A stretch of 64,000 nt of DNA from Phenylobacterium sp. (GCF_013822795.1 NZ_PNLB01000022.1:35224-99223), one strand, 5' to 3'; shown: positions 15,329-25,299, counted from the first letter of the stretch. Translations and numbers: made by a program. Notes: a model not told the origin generated them from the letters alone.

Positions 15329-16569
15329 CGCAGAGCATCGGCGAAAAGCCCTGGATGAAGCCCGCCGCGCCGGTGATGGAGGCGCTGGAGGCCGCCGGAG
15401 GCGAGGGCTGCGCGCGGTTCGTCGGCGGGGCGGTGCGCAACGCGCTGTTGGGCGCGCCGGTGGACGACGTCGACATCGCCTGCACCCTTACCCCTGACGA
15501 GGCGACCAAGGCGCTGCGGAGCGCCGGCATCAAGGTGGCGCCGACCGGCGTCGACCACGGCACTGTGACGGCGATCGTCGGCGGCCAGCCCTTCGAGGTG
15601 ACGACCCTGCGCCGCGACGTCGAGACCGACGGGCGCCGGGCGGTGGTGGCCTTCACGAAGGACTGGGCTGAGGACGCCCAGCGCCGCGACTTCACGATGA
15701 ACGCGGTCTATGCCGACCGGCTGGGAAACCTGACCGACCCGACCGGGACGGGGGTGGCCGACGCCCAGGCCGGGCGGCTGGTGTTCGTGGGCGAGGCGGC
15801 CACCCGCATCGCCGAGGATAGCTTGCGCATCCTGCGCTACTTCCGGTTCCTGGCCTGGTACGGCAAGGGCGAGCCGGACGGCGCGGCGCTGGCCGCCTGC
15901 GAGGCGGGACGTGAGTTGATGGGCAATCTGGCCGCCGAGCGGGTGGCCAAGGAGCTGCTGAAGCTGCTGGCCGCCTACGATCCGCGCCCGGCGATGGCGC
16001 TGATGGCCCAGACCGGCGTGCTGACCCAGCTGCTGCCGAGCGCTACGGACCTCGCCGGCTTCAACCAGTTGGTCGAGATCGAGACCGAGCAGCTGTTCAG
16101 TTGCGACCCGCTGCTGCGGCTGGCGACGCTGTTGCCGGACAACGAGGTCGGGGTCGGCAAGGCGGCCGAAGCCTTGAGGCTCTCCAACGAGCAGCGTGAT
16201 CGGCTGATAGCGGCGATGGGCAAGACCCCCCGCATCACCTCGTGGATGAGCCCGCGCGAGAGCCGGCGGGCGGTCTACAAGATCGGCGTGCAGGCCTTCA
16301 GCGACCGCATCAAGCTGGCCTGGTCGCACTCGGAGCGCTCGGCCGCCACGCACCAGTGGCGCGGCCTGTTGGCCTTGGCCGAGAGCTGGACCCCGCCGCC
16401 GTTCCCGCTGACCGGCGAGGACGTGCTCAAGTCGGGCGTGCCCAAGGGGCCGATGGTCGGCCAGGTGCTGCGCGAGGTCGAGGACTGGTGGATCGACCAC
16501 GACTTCATCGACGACAAGTTCTCGGCCATCGAGAAGCTGAAGGCCGTGGCTCAGGGCATGGCGTACTAG
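15325..16569 (+). CDS. cca: CCA-adding tRNA nucleotidyltransferase
   Basis: A 414-residue class II nucleotidyltransferase that builds or repairs the 3' CCA end of tRNA from CTP and ATP. The catalytic head FVGGAVRNALLGAPVDDVDIA (about residues 30-50) carries the metal-binding DVD, followed by TTLRRDVETDGR and RRDFTMNAVYAD. The last third is longer than in compact bacterial enzymes. It starts at GTG 15325, overlapping the upstream stop, and ends the DUF1285-Nudix-DUF6111-cca operon. Confidence 0.92.
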   Translation: MTQSIGEKPWMKPAAPVMEALEAAGGEGCARFVGGAVRNALLGAPVDDVDIACTLTPDEATKALRSAGIKVAPTGVDHGTVTAIVGGQPFEVTTLRRDVETDGRRAVVAFTKDWAEDAQRRDFTMNAVYADRLGNLTDPTGTGVADAQAGRLVFVGEAATRIAEDSLRILRYFRFLAWYGKGEPDGAALAACEAGRELMGNLAAERVAKELLKLLAAYDPRPAMALMAQTGVLTQLLPSATDLAGFNQLVEIETEQLFSCDPLLRLATLLPDNEVGVGKAAEALRLSNEQRDRLIAAMGKTPRITSWMSPRESRRAVYKIGVQAFSDRIKLAWSHSERSAATHQWRGLLALAESWTPPPFPLTGEDVLKSGVPKGPMVGQVLREVEDWWIDHDFIDDKFSAIEKLKAVAQGMAY

Positions 16570-16576
16570 ATCCCAA

Positions 16577-16700
16577 TTGCTCCCCCGCTGGGGGAGCTCC
16601 GGGCCGGAGACCCGGTGAGGGGGACTGCGACTCCGGCAGCAAGCCCCCTCCGTCTCGATGCTGCGCATCGATCCACCTCCCCCGGTGGGGGAGGAATTGA
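16577..16700. repeat. intergenic palindromic repeat, variant arms
   Basis: Arms tgctcccccgctgggggagc and tccacctcccccggtgggggagga flank agaccc...gagggggact and agccccctccgtctc. This is a diverged subtype of the palindromic family, sharing the gggggag/ctcccc arms but with a different middle (gatgctgcgcatcgat). It fills the gap between cca and the amidotransferase gene. Confidence 0.6.
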
Positions 16701-16720
16701 GAAGTGGAGACCTTGGCCCG

Positions 16721-17419
16721 ATGAAACTCGGCATCCTGGAGACCGGCGCGCCGCCGGAGGAGATCCGCGGGCGGTACGGCAGCTATCCGTCGATGTTCCG
16801 GCGGCTGTTCGGCGAAAGCGCCTATGACTACGCCGTCTACGACGTGGCGGCGGGCGAGATGCCGGCGGGCGTGGCCGAGTGCGGGGCCTGGCTGGTCACC
16901 GGCTCGTCGGCGGGCGCGTACGACCCCGAACCCTGGATCGCGCCGCTGGAGGACTTCCTGCGCGCCGCCAAGGGCCAAGCGCCGCTGGTCGGGATCTGCT
17001 TCGGCCACCAGATCATGGCCCAGGCGTTCGGCGGCAAGGTGATCAAGTCGCCGAACGGCTGGGGGCTGGGGCTACAGCGCTATCGGATGGGGGCGGCGCG
17101 CGGCTGGATGGACAGCCCGGAGCCGATCGCCGTGCCCGGTTCGCACCAGGACCAGGTCGTCGAGGCGCCGCCCGGCGCCAAGGTCATCGGCGGCAACGAC
17201 TTCTGCCCGGTCGGCATGCTGGACTACGGCGCTGACCGGGCGATCTCGCTGCAGCTGCATCCCGAATTCGAGCCTGACTACGCCAAGGCGCTGATCGAGA
17301 CGCGGCGCGGGACGCGGCTGAGCGTGGAAGAGGCCGACCGTGCGGTGATGAGCTATGAGCAGCCCGACGACCGCGTGCGGGTCGGCGCCTGGCTGCAGCG
17401 GTTCATCGAGACGGCTTAG
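16721..17419 (+). CDS. class I glutamine amidotransferase domain protein
   Basis: A 232-residue stand-alone amidotransferase of the GMP-synthase-like type. The nucleophile Cys lies in VGICFGHQIMAQAFGG (about residue 90) and the His-Glu pair in LQLHPEFE. It has no synthetase domain, like the puuD/gamma-glutamyl hydrolase-like proteins that cleave gamma-glutamyl compounds. The ATG at 16721 is preferred over 16658, which lies inside the repeat. Substrate unknown. Confidence 0.85.
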   Translation: MKLGILETGAPPEEIRGRYGSYPSMFRRLFGESAYDYAVYDVAAGEMPAGVAECGAWLVTGSSAGAYDPEPWIAPLEDFLRAAKGQAPLVGICFGHQIMAQAFGGKVIKSPNGWGLGLQRYRMGAARGWMDSPEPIAVPGSHQDQVVEAPPGAKVIGGNDFCPVGMLDYGADRAISLQLHPEFEPDYAKALIETRRGTRLSVEEADRAVMSYEQPDDRVRVGAWLQRFIETA

Positions 17420-17458
17420 GGCCTGCGGACGCCGCGGGGCGGCGTTGGCGCGCTCGAC

Positions 17459-17592
17459 ATCTCCCTCTCCCCCGCGGGGGAGAGGGTAGGGTGAGGGGGC
17501 GCGGGCGTTTCCGCTTTCACCGAGGCCGAAGGGCGCCGCTGGGCGGCGCTAACCCCTCACCCGACCTCTCCCCTTGGAAGGGGAGAGGGGAA
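17459..17592. repeat. composite intergenic palindromic repeat
   Basis: Left arm 17461-17500 (ccctctcccccgcgggggag), core gggcgccgctgggcggcgct and right arm 17552-17592 (cccctcacccgacctctccc) form one complete unit between the convergent amidotransferase and hemF genes. A further shortened arm (ctccccttccgggcggga) follows at about 17611. Confidence 0.75.
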
Positions 17593-17649
17593 ATTTTCGG
17601 CGCCTGACATCTCCCCTTCCGGGCGGGAGGGGAAAGGGCCGCCTGTCCC

Positions 17650-18528
17650 CTAGACCCAGGCCACCATCGGCGGCATCGAGGACAGGATGGTGTCGATGTT
17701 GCCGCCGGCCTTGAGGCCGAACATCGTGCCGCGGTCGTAGAGCAGGTTGAACTCGACGTAGCGGCCGCGGCGGACCAGCTGTTCCTGGCGGTCGGCCTCG
17801 GTCCAGGGCTCGTCCATGCGGTGGCGGACGATCTTCGGATAGACGTCGAGGAACGCCTCGCCGACCGCGCGGGTGAAGGCGAAATCCTTCTCGAAGTCGC
17901 CGCTGTTGTGGCGGTCGTAGAAGATGCCGCCGACGCCCCGCGTCTCGTTGCGGTGGGGCAGGAAGAAGTACTCGTCGCACCAGGCCTTGTACTTGCCGTA
18001 CCACTCCGGATCGTAGGGATCGCAGGCGTCCTTCATGGCCGCGTGGAACAGCTTGGCGTCGTCGGCTTCCTGGCTGCGCTGAACGTCGAGCATCGGAGTC
18101 AGATCGGCGCCGCCGCCGAACCAGCTCTCGGCCGTCGACAGGAAGCGGGTGTTCATGTGTACGGTCGGCACGCGCGGCGAGCGCGGGTGTACGATCAGGC
18201 TGATGCTGGCCGAGACGTAGGTCGGGTCCTTGTCGGCCCCGGGCATCTGGGCGGCCATCTCGGGCGAGAAACGCGCCAGGGCTGCGGAGGTGTGCACGCC
18301 GGCCTTTTCGAACAGCCGGCCCTTCAGGTGGCCGCCGATGCCGCCACCGACGCCGGCCTCGCGGGTCCAGGGGCGGGCCTCGAACTGGCCGGGCTCGCCC
18401 GGATAGAGATCGGCCGGAGCCTCGTCTTCCAGGCGCTCGAGCTCGGCGAAGATCCGGGTCTGCAGACTTTCGAACCATTCCTTGGCGCGATTACGCCGGG
18501 CTTCGATCTCGGGAGAAATGTTGGTCAT
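17650..18528 (-). CDS. hemF: oxygen-dependent coproporphyrinogen III oxidase
   Basis: A 292-residue HemF, the full family length. It decarboxylates coproporphyrinogen III to protoporphyrinogen IX with O2 in haem synthesis. Diagnostic segments are VHMNTRFL, WFGGGADLTPML, FYDRHNSGDFEKDF and RRGRYVEFNLLYDRGTMFGLKAGGN. It lies 12 bp downstream of trmL on the same strand and close to the cytochrome bc1 operon, a haem consumer. Confidence 0.95.
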   Translation of the reverse strand: MTNISPEIEARRNRAKEWFESLQTRIFAELERLEDEAPADLYPGEPGQFEARPWTREAGVGGGIGGHLKGRLFEKAGVHTSAALARFSPEMAAQMPGADKDPTYVSASISLIVHPRSPRVPTVHMNTRFLSTAESWFGGGADLTPMLDVQRSQEADDAKLFHAAMKDACDPYDPEWYGKYKAWCDEYFFLPHRNETRGVGGIFYDRHNSGDFEKDFAFTRAVGEAFLDVYPKIVRHRMDEPWTEADRQEQLVRRGRYVEFNLLYDRGTMFGLKAGGNIDTILSSMPPMVAWV

Positions 18529-18540
18529 CGCGTACCGCAG

Positions 18541-19026
18541 TTAGGAAATTTGGGCGGGAGTAGGAAATTGACCGGTCTGGCGCAACGCCTCGGAAAGGCC
18601 GATGGCGGCCGAGACGGTGACGTTGAGCGAGCGCCGGCCAGGCGTGAGCGGGATGAAGACGCGGGCGTCGGCGGAGTCGTGAACGTCGTCCGGGACACCC
18701 AGGCTTTCGCGGCCGAACAGTAGGATGTCGTCAGGCCGAAATGCGAAATCATGCAATGGCTGCGCGGCCTTAGTAGAGAACAGCACTATGCGAGCTGCCC
18801 CCTTGGCGGCCTGAAAATCGCTCCAGCCGGCATGGCGCACGACGTCGGCCGGTTCGCCGTAATCCATGGCCGCACGGCGGATCGCCTTGTCGGAAAGCGG
18901 GAAACCACAAGGCTCGATGACGTGTACGGGCACCCCCATACAGGCGCCGAGGCGAAGGGCCGCGCCAAGGTTTTGCGGAATGTCCGGTTGAAAAAGCGCG
19001 AGCAGCATTCTAAGCGGTCCAGCCAC
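18541..19026 (-). CDS. trmL: tRNA (cytidine/uridine-2'-O-)-methyltransferase TrmL
   Basis: A 161-residue SPOUT methyltransferase that methylates the ribose of wobble nucleotide 34 in certain tRNA-Leu, using SAM. The N-terminus LALFQPDIPQNLGAALRLGA and the knot region LLFGRESLGVPD then LNVTVSAAIGLSEALRQ match TrmL. The start may be at 19026 or at the internal ATG 19008 (MLLALFQ), which is closer to the usual family start. Upstream of hemF, probably co-transcribed. Confidence 0.9.
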   Translation of the reverse strand: MAGPLRMLLALFQPDIPQNLGAALRLGACMGVPVHVIEPCGFPLSDKAIRRAAMDYGEPADVVRHAGWSDFQAAKGAARIVLFSTKAAQPLHDFAFRPDDILLFGRESLGVPDDVHDSADARVFIPLTPGRRSLNVTVSAAIGLSEALRQTGQFPTPAQIS

Positions 19027-19237
19027 GGGATTAGCCGGGGCCAGGGGCGAATCACGGAAGGGCGGGGTGCGAGATGCAATCCGACCGTCTTCCGCGGGTT
19101 TGCCCGGCGCCAGCGTTCAGTTCCGGTGGCCCTTACCAGAACCGCTGGCAGGGGTCGAAGGCTGGATCACTCCGGAATTATCCGTAGGGATCTGACGGGC
19201 CGCGGTCGCGCGGCCCCAAACGAAGGGTAGCTTTAAG

Positions 19238-19792
19238 GTGGCCGACACCGTCGCGGGCGCAAATCCCGATACGCATGCCGCGGGCGACGACCCGAACCGG
19301 CGTGATTTTATTCATATTGCGGCGGCGGTCGCGGCCGGCGGCGCTGTCGCGGGCCTCGCCTGGCCGTTCATCGACCAGATGAACCCGTCCGGCGATACGC
19401 TGGCGCTGGCGTCGGTCGAATTCGACCTGACCAAGGTCGAGGAAGGCCAGCAGGTCACGATCAAGTGGCGCGGCAAGCCGCTGTTCATCCGCAATCGGAC
19501 TGGCGCGGAGATCGCCAAGGCCATTGGGGATGACAGCGCGAGCATGCCCGATCCGCAGAAGGACGAAGACCGTCACAAGCCGGGCAAGGCCCAATGGCTC
19601 GTGCTGGTCGGCACCTGCACGCACCTCGGCTGCGTGCCGACGTTCGGCGGCGGCGACTACGGCGGCTGGTTCTGCCCCTGCCACGGTTCGCACTACGACG
19701 TGTCGGGCCGCATCCGTAAGGGTCCGGCGCCGAAGAACCTGGCGGTGCCCGACTACACCTTCCTTTCCGACACCAAGGTCAAGGTGGGCTGA
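19238..19792 (+). CDS. petA: ubiquinol-cytochrome c reductase, Rieske iron-sulfur subunit
   Basis: A 184-residue Rieske protein of complex III. It has a twin-arginine signal-anchor ([16 protein letters not shown], about residues 23-38) and the 2Fe-2S ligands in CTHLGC and CPCHGS. It passes an electron from ubiquinol to cytochrome c1 at the periplasmic face. It starts at GTG 19238 after a weak AAGGG. First gene of petABC, with 5 bp to petB. The 19027-19237 region upstream should hold the operon promoter, but I cannot point to one. Confidence 0.95.
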   Translation: MADTVAGANPDTHAAGDDPNRRDFIHIAAAVAAGGAVAGLAWPFIDQMNPSGDTLALASVEFDLTKVEEGQQVTIKWRGKPLFIRNRTGAEIAKAIGDDSASMPDPQKDEDRHKPGKAQWLVLVGTCTHLGCVPTFGGGDYGGWFCPCHGSHYDVSGRIRKGPAPKNLAVPDYTFLSDTKVKVG

Positions 19793-19797
19793 CCCAG

Positions 19798-21117
19798 ATG
19801 AGCGGACATTCCAATTACGAACCGAAGACCGGCATCGAGCGTTGGCTCGACACCCGTCTGCCTGTCGTGCGCCTGGCGTACGACTCGATGATCGACTTCC
19901 CGACCCCGAAGAACCTGAACTACTGGTGGACCTTCGGCGGCATCCTGGCGGTCTGCCTCGGCATCCAGCTGGTCACCGGCATCGTGCTGGCCATGCACTA
20001 CGTGCCGCACGTCGACCACGCCTTCGCCTCGGTCGAACGCATCATGCGTGACGTCAACTACGGCTGGCTGATCCGCTACATGCACGCCAACGGCGCCTCG
20101 ATGTTCTTCATCGCGGTCTACATCCACATGTTCCGCGGGCTGTACTACGGCTCGTACAAGGCTCCGCGCGAAGTGCTGTGGATCCTGGGCTGCGTGATCT
20201 ACCTGCTGATGATGGCCACCGCCTTCATGGGCTACGTGCTGCCCTGGGGTCAGATGTCCTTCCACGGCGCCGTCGTGATCACCAACCTGTTCGGCGCGCT
20301 GCCGGTCGTGGGCGAAGCGATCACCACCTGGCTGTGGGGCGGCTTCGCGGTCGACAACCCGACCCTGAACCGCTTCTTCTCGCTGCACTTCCTGCTGCCG
20401 TTCATGATCGCGGGCGTCGTTGGCCTGCACATCTGGGCGCTGCACGTCCCGGGCAACAACAACCCGACCGGCGTGAACGTGAAGTCGAAGGAAGACACCG
20501 TTCCCTTCCATCCGTACTACACGGTGAAGGACGGCTTCGCGATCGTGGTGTTCCTGATCCTGTTCGCGACCTTCGTGTTCTACAACCCGAACGCGCTTGG
20601 CCACGCCGACAACTACATCCCCGGCAACCCGCTGGTGACCCCGGCGCACATCGTTCCCGAATGGTACTTCCTGCCGTTCTACGCGATCCTGCGCGCGGTT
20701 CCCGACAAGCTGGGCGGCGTGATCCTGATGTTCGGCGCCATCGCGGTGCTGTTCGTCCTGCCCTGGCTCGACACCTCTAAGGTGCGCTCGATGCGCTACC
20801 GGCCGACGGCGAAGCTGTACTTCTTCATCTTCCTGCTGGCCTGCCTGGTGCTCGGCTACTGCGGTGGTCAGCTGCCGGACAACCACGTGATCCCGGGTCT
20901 GTCGACCTTCAAGCTGGGCGACGCCGACCTGAACTCGATGGTGTGGCTGTCGCGGGTCGCGACCCTCTACTACTTCGCTTACTTCCTGGTCGTTCTGCCG
21001 GTTCTGGGTCTCACCGAGACTCCGCTGCCGCTGCCGGAATCGATCAGCGAACCTGTGCTTTCGCATCCCGCCAACGCGCCGGCCGGCGCCGCGGCTTCGC
21101 CTGAAAAGAGGGGTTAA
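19798..21117 (+). CDS. petB: cytochrome b of the bc1 complex
   Basis: A 439-residue polytopic cytochrome b with about eight membrane helices, holding both b haems and the Qo/Qi sites. The haem-ligand helices ([16 protein letters not shown] and [20 protein letters not shown]) and the Qo motif [13 protein letters not shown] are intact. It does not carry a fused c1 domain, unlike the Bradyrhizobium FbcH arrangement. Codon usage is strongly biased to C-ending codons, as expected of a highly expressed gene. Confidence 0.96.
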   Translation: MSGHSNYEPKTGIERWLDTRLPVVRLAYDSMIDFPTPKNLNYWWTFGGILAVCLGIQLVTGIVLAMHYVPHVDHAFASVERIMRDVNYGWLIRYMHANGASMFFIAVYIHMFRGLYYGSYKAPREVLWILGCVIYLLMMATAFMGYVLPWGQMSFHGAVVITNLFGALPVVGEAITTWLWGGFAVDNPTLNRFFSLHFLLPFMIAGVVGLHIWALHVPGNNNPTGVNVKSKEDTVPFHPYYTVKDGFAIVVFLILFATFVFYNPNALGHADNYIPGNPLVTPAHIVPEWYFLPFYAILRAVPDKLGGVILMFGAIAVLFVLPWLDTSKVRSMRYRPTAKLYFFIFLLACLVLGYCGGQLPDNHVIPGLSTFKLGDADLNSMVWLSRVATLYYFAYFLVVLPVLGLTETPLPLPESISEPVLSHPANAPAGAAASPEKRG

Positions 21118-21124
21118 GCCTCAG

Positions 21125-21973
21125 ATGCTGCGTAAAGGTATCGCGCTCGCGGCGCTTGGCTTGGCCATTCTCGCGGCCCCGGCGGCTCAGGCCGCTGGCG
21201 GCGCCCTGCCGCCCAAGCACGTCGAATTCAGCTTCGAAGGTCCGTTCGGCAAGTTCGACCAGGCTGAGCTGCAACGTGGTTACAAGGTCTATCGGGAGGT
21301 CTGCTCGGCCTGCCACTCGATGAACCTGATGTACTTCCGGAACCTCGGCCAAAAGGGCGGGCCGTTCTACGACGCGAAGTACAAGAACCCGAACGACAAC
21401 CCGTATGTGAAGTCGATCGCCAAGGACTATCAGATCAAGGACATCGACTCGGAAACGGGTGATGTGATCGAGCGTCCGGGCACCTCGGCCGACAAGTTCC
21501 CGTCGCCCTTCCCGAACGAAGCGGCGGCGCGGGCCTCGAACGGCGGCGCCCTGCCGCCGGACCTGTCGGTGATGGCCAAGGCTCGTCACCACGGGCCGCA
21601 GTACATCTACTCGCTGCTCACCGGCTACAAGAACCCGCCCGCGGGTCTGAAGGTCGGCGTCGGCCAGCACTACAACCCGTACATGAACGGCGACGTGTCG
21701 GCCGCGTGGTCGGGCCCGCACGACAAGGTTCCGCCCGGCGGCTTCATCGCCATGGCCCCGCCGCTGGCGGCCGGCCAGGTGACGTTCGACGACGGCACCA
21801 AGTCGACGCTGGACCAGCAGGCCAAGGACGTTGCGGCCTTCATCGCCTGGGCTTCCGAGCCCAAGATGGAAGAGCGCAAGGCCTTCGGCATGGCCGCGAT
21901 GATCTACCTCTTCATCTTCGCGGGCCTGCTGTACGCCAGCTACCGCAAGATCTGGAAGAACGTCGCCCACTAG
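21125..21973 (+). CDS. petC: cytochrome c1
   Basis: A 282-residue cytochrome c1 with a Sec signal (LAILAAPAAQA), one covalent haem motif CSACH (about residue 60) and a C-terminal membrane anchor (AAMIYLFIFAGLLYASY) followed by a basic tail. It takes electrons from the Rieske protein and hands them to a soluble or membrane cytochrome c. Last gene of petABC, closed by a strong terminator 28 bp downstream. Confidence 0.95.
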   Translation: MLRKGIALAALGLAILAAPAAQAAGGALPPKHVEFSFEGPFGKFDQAELQRGYKVYREVCSACHSMNLMYFRNLGQKGGPFYDAKYKNPNDNPYVKSIAKDYQIKDIDSETGDVIERPGTSADKFPSPFPNEAAARASNGGALPPDLSVMAKARHHGPQYIYSLLTGYKNPPAGLKVGVGQHYNPYMNGDVSAAWSGPHDKVPPGGFIAMAPPLAAGQVTFDDGTKSTLDQQAKDVAAFIAWASEPKMEERKAFGMAAMIYLFIFAGLLYASYRKIWKNVAH

Positions 21974-22000
21974 GGCGGAGCGCTTCCGACGAATTGGAAA

Positions 22001-22028
22001 GGCCCCGGAGCGATCCGGGGCCTTTTTT
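22001..22028 (+). terminator. intrinsic terminator of petABC
   Basis: A stem GGCCCCGG with CCGGGGCC around AGCGAT is directly followed by six T residues (22023-22028). Confidence 0.93.
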
Positions 22029-22103
22029 CGTGGCCCGCGCCCTTGCTTGACTTTGCCGCCCTCGAAAACCAACGATACCCCAAATGGCTGGCGGAGGGCC
22101 GCG

Positions 22104-23873
22104 ATGGGTACCGGGTTCAAGACTGCGGCGCTCGCCGGGTTGGGGCTGTCGCTCACGAGTCTGTCCTTCGAGCCGAGCATCTCGCCCCAGGTCTTGGCGG
22201 CGCTCGATCCGACCGCGCTCGCCTCGTCGATCTGCGGCAGTCCCAAGAGCGGCGGCATGCTGGCGCGCAACCTCTTGCTGGCCCGGGCGCTCGCCGCGCC
22301 GGCCAGCCAAGCGGGGCCGATTCCGCTCTATGACGACCTGACCACGTCGCCGTTTCCGGTCACCACCACCGATCCGCAGGCCAAGCGCTATTTCAGCCAG
22401 GGGCTGCTGCTGACCTACGGCTTCAACCACGCCGGCGCGGTGCGCTCGTTCCGCGAGGCCCAGCGGCTGGATCCGTCCTGCGCGATGTGCTGGTGGGGCG
22501 AGGCGGTCGCGTTGGGCCCCAACATCAACGCGCCGATGGATGATCGCGACCGCGACGCCGCGCTCGCGGCCATGGACAAGGCCATGACCCTGCGCGAGCG
22601 CGCCTCGCCGATGGAAAGGGCGCTGATCGAGGCGGTGGCCAAGCGCTATTCGCGCGATCCGAAGGCCGACCGGGCGGCGCTGGACGGCGCCTATGCCGAC
22701 GCCATGCTGGAGACGGCCCGGCGCTTCCCGGCCGACGACGACGTGGCGGTGCTGGCCGCCGAGGCGGTGATGGACACCACGCCCTGGAACTACTGGGAGC
22801 CCGACAAGAAGACGCCGGTTGGCCGTAGCGGCGAGGCTGTGCGGCTGGTCGAGACGGTGATCGCCCGCAATCCGGCCCATGTGCAGGCCGGGCATCTCTA
22901 TATTCACCTGCTGGAGGCGGCCGACGCTAAGCGCGCGGAAGCGGCGGCGGATCGGCTGGGCGCGCCGACCGCACCCAGCGCCGGGCATCTCGTGCACATG
23001 CCCTCGCACATCTACCAAGTGCGCGGGCGCTACGCGGATTCGATGCGGGTGAACGTCGCCGCGGCCCGGGCCGACGAGGCCTATATCCGTAGCGCCGGCG
23101 ACCACAGCTTGGTGCGCTACGGCTACTATCCGCACAACGTCCACTTCATCGTCACCTCGGCGCAGATGGCGGGCGACATGGATGCGGTGGTCCGCGAGGC
23201 CGAACGCCTGCGCGTGCTGATGGACGCCGAGACCTCGGCGAAGATCGGCTGGATCCAGGTCATCGACGCGGCGCCCTACCAGGCGATGGCCCAGTTCGCC
23301 GCCCCCGAGGCGATCCTGGCCATGCCGGCGCCCGACGCGCGCCTGCCCTATGCGAGCGCGATGCATCACTACGCGCGCGCGGTCGCCTACGCCCAGCAGC
23401 GCGACAAGGCCGGCTTCGACGCCGAGATCGCGGCGATGGACGCCCTGGTCAAGGCCGACGCCTTCGCCGACCTGACCGCTCAGTTGGTGCCGGCGGTCGA
23501 CCTGGTGAACATGGCGCAGGAGGTGGCGCGCGGGCGCTTCACGACCGCCGAAGGCCGCTACGACGAGGCCGCGGGGCATTACCGCAAGGCGATCGCCATC
23601 GAGGGCCGCATTCCCTACACAGAGCCGCCGTACTGGTACTATCCGGTCCATCAGTCGCTTGGCGCGGCGCTGTTCCTCGCGGGCAAGCCGGCCGAGGCCA
23701 GCGAGGCGTTCCGCGCCGCCCTGGCGCAGACGCCGCGCAATGGCTGGGCGCTCTACGGCCTGGCGCGCAGTGAAGAGGCGCAGGGCCGCAAGGCCGAGGC
23801 CGAGGCCGCGCGGCAGGCCTTCGTCCGGTCCTGGGCCGGGCGGCCCGAGTGGCTGCGGATGGAGCGGCTCTAG
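22104..23873 (+). CDS. exported TPR-repeat protein
   Basis: A 589-residue tetratricopeptide protein. A hydrophobic N-terminus (TAALAGLGLSLTSLSF) suggests export or a membrane anchor. TPR-like helical pairs run through residues 90-560, including RYFSQGLLLTYGFNHAGAVR and GWALYGLARSEEAQGRKAEA. A CAMCWWGEA motif follows the first repeat, characteristic of an uncharacterised family of large TPR proteins. The ATG at 22104 has GGAGG at 6-7 nt and is preferred to TTG 22047. Role unknown; TPRs usually bind protein partners. Confidence 0.82.
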   Translation: MGTGFKTAALAGLGLSLTSLSFEPSISPQVLAALDPTALASSICGSPKSGGMLARNLLLARALAAPASQAGPIPLYDDLTTSPFPVTTTDPQAKRYFSQGLLLTYGFNHAGAVRSFREAQRLDPSCAMCWWGEAVALGPNINAPMDDRDRDAALAAMDKAMTLRERASPMERALIEAVAKRYSRDPKADRAALDGAYADAMLETARRFPADDDVAVLAAEAVMDTTPWNYWEPDKKTPVGRSGEAVRLVETVIARNPAHVQAGHLYIHLLEAADAKRAEAAADRLGAPTAPSAGHLVHMPSHIYQVRGRYADSMRVNVAAARADEAYIRSAGDHSLVRYGYYPHNVHFIVTSAQMAGDMDAVVREAERLRVLMDAETSAKIGWIQVIDAAPYQAMAQFAAPEAILAMPAPDARLPYASAMHHYARAVAYAQQRDKAGFDAEIAAMDALVKADAFADLTAQLVPAVDLVNMAQEVARGRFTTAEGRYDEAAGHYRKAIAIEGRIPYTEPPYWYYPVHQSLGAALFLAGKPAEASEAFRAALAQTPRNGWALYGLARSEEAQGRKAEAEAARQAFVRSWAGRPEWLRMERL

Positions 23874-23876
23874 GCC

Positions 23877-24656
23877 CTAGCCGGCGGGCGCCAGCAGCAG
23901 CTTGCCGCCTGGAAAGTCGAAGCGCAGTCGCCAACGGGCGAGCAAGGGCGCGCCGATGACGCCGTCGGCCTCGGTCTCCGACGACAAGCCGCCCTCAAGG
24001 TTCTCGAACAGCCTCCCGGCGAACGAGGCGGCCCGCAGCTGAGCGCGGGTTTCGCCGTAGGGCAGCAGTTCCTGCGGCTTGGCGGCGCCTGGAACGGCGG
24101 CGTGGTCCTGGGCGACCCGCACAGCGGTGTCCGAGCCCGTGGCGATCACGAAGTCGCCGGCCAGGGCGCTCGGCCCATCAGCAACCGCGGCCCGGGCGGT
24201 GGCGACCCCGCCGGCGACGTGCAGCGGCAGGACGGTGACCTTACTGTGCACGCGCGGGGCTTGGCCGCGCGGATAGATGGCGACCTTGCAGGGCGCGAAA
24301 CTGACCTCGACCACGTAGGCCGACAGCAGGTCCGCGCCGATGACCCCGGCGATCGGGGTCGGGAAGGCGTAGGTGCGCGCGTCGAGGTCGGCGATCACGA
24401 ACCGGCGGTCGGGCAGGGTGAGCCCGGCGATGCGGACCGGCCCGCGCTGGTCCAGCTCCACCAGTCCCGCGCCCTGGGCCTTGGTCTCATGCAGCTGAGT
24501 GACGGGCGCGCCGGTGTCGAGGATGTAGTCGCCGGCCAGGCCGTCGATCGAGGCGGGGGCGACAACCACCCCCTGCTCGAACCAGCAGGCGGTCTCGCCG
24601 GCGTGGGCGGCGGCCGGTAGGGCGGCGGCGGCAAGGACCAGGGCGACCGGCTTCAT
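23877..24656 (-). CDS. exported retropepsin-like aspartic protease domain protein
   Basis: A 259-residue protein with a signal peptide (ALVLAAAALPAAAHA) and two half-repeats of a pepsin-like fold. The first carries the catalytic-type DTGAP (about residue 50). The second has GDFVIATGSDTAVRV, where the canonical Asp-Thr-Gly is replaced by Ala-Thr-Gly, and later DGVIGAPLLARWRLRFDF. This layout fits bacterial retropepsin-like proteins, in which one DTG may suffice in a dimer; proteolytic activity is unproven. The start is set at 24656, where the signal peptide begins. Confidence 0.8.
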   Translation of the reverse strand: MKPVALVLAAAALPAAAHAGETACWFEQGVVVAPASIDGLAGDYILDTGAPVTQLHETKAQGAGLVELDQRGPVRIAGLTLPDRRFVIADLDARTYAFPTPIAGVIGADLLSAYVVEVSFAPCKVAIYPRGQAPRVHSKVTVLPLHVAGGVATARAAVADGPSALAGDFVIATGSDTAVRVAQDHAAVPGAAKPQELLPYGETRAQLRAASFAGRLFENLEGGLSSETEADGVIGAPLLARWRLRFDFPGGKLLLAPAG

Positions 24657-24822
24657 GGGATCCCAAGGGCGAGAGAACGCCGGGGCGCTTGGCGGCCCCT
24701 TTGCAGGCAGCATAGCTGCGGTTGCGCGCTTCGGCGACGGCTTCGGCGCGATCGGCGCATCGCGAACGCCAGAAGGGCGATAGGGCCTTACCCCTGCCGC
24801 ATCGATCGCCTAAGTCGGGCGC

Positions 24823-25299
24823 ATGAGCTTTATCAAGCCCTGGCGGGATTTTCGGCGGATGCAGGACGTGGCGCTCGGCGCGGCGGTGCTGATCTATGCC
24901 GGCGCAGTGGTGAACGCCTTTCGGGTGTTGCCCGGCGGTGTCGAGCTGATCGTCCAGCGCACCCTGATCTGGCCAGGCGTCTTCCTGCTCGCCTCGCTGG
25001 CCGTGCCGTTGGCGGTGCCGGCGTTGAAGCGGGGCTTGGCGCGCTATGTGTGGATGAGCTTCCAGGCTGGGTTCGGTCAAACGGCGATCTCGGTGCTGAC
25101 CGGGGTCGGGCTGCTCGCGGCTGCGGCGCTGTTCATCTACTGGCAGGTCTGGGCGGTCGGCCATGGCGGTCGTTATCCGGCCGGGGTGTTCTCCGGCTAC
25201 GGGGCGGGGATCGGCATCCTGGCGGCGCAGGCGGTGCTGGTGCGGGCGCTGGAGACGGTGCCCGAGGTGCGCAAGCAGATCGAAGAGCGCGAACCCTAG
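24823..25299 (+). CDS. hypothetical four-helix membrane protein
   Basis: A 158-residue inner-membrane protein with about four hydrophobic segments (VALGAAVLIYAGAVV; VFLLASLAVPLAVPAL; LTGVGLLAAAALFIYWQVWAV; GAGIGILAAQAVLV). The N-terminus MSFIKPWRDFRRMQDVAL and the C-terminus RKQIEEREP are hydrophilic. I recognise no family. Its last 4 bases overlap the end of the convergent acetyltransferase gene. Confidence 0.7.
   Translation: MSFIKPWRDFRRMQDVALGAAVLIYAGAVVNAFRVLPGGVELIVQRTLIWPGVFLLASLAVPLAVPALKRGLARYVWMSFQAGFGQTAISVLTGVGLLAAAALFIYWQVWAVGHGGRYPAGVFSGYGAGIGILAAQAVLVRALETVPEVRKQIEEREP

Noticed and set aside
21912..23651. 579-codon minus-strand open frame opposite the TPR gene
   Set aside because: It runs through the petABC terminator and is His/Arg-rich shadow sequence.
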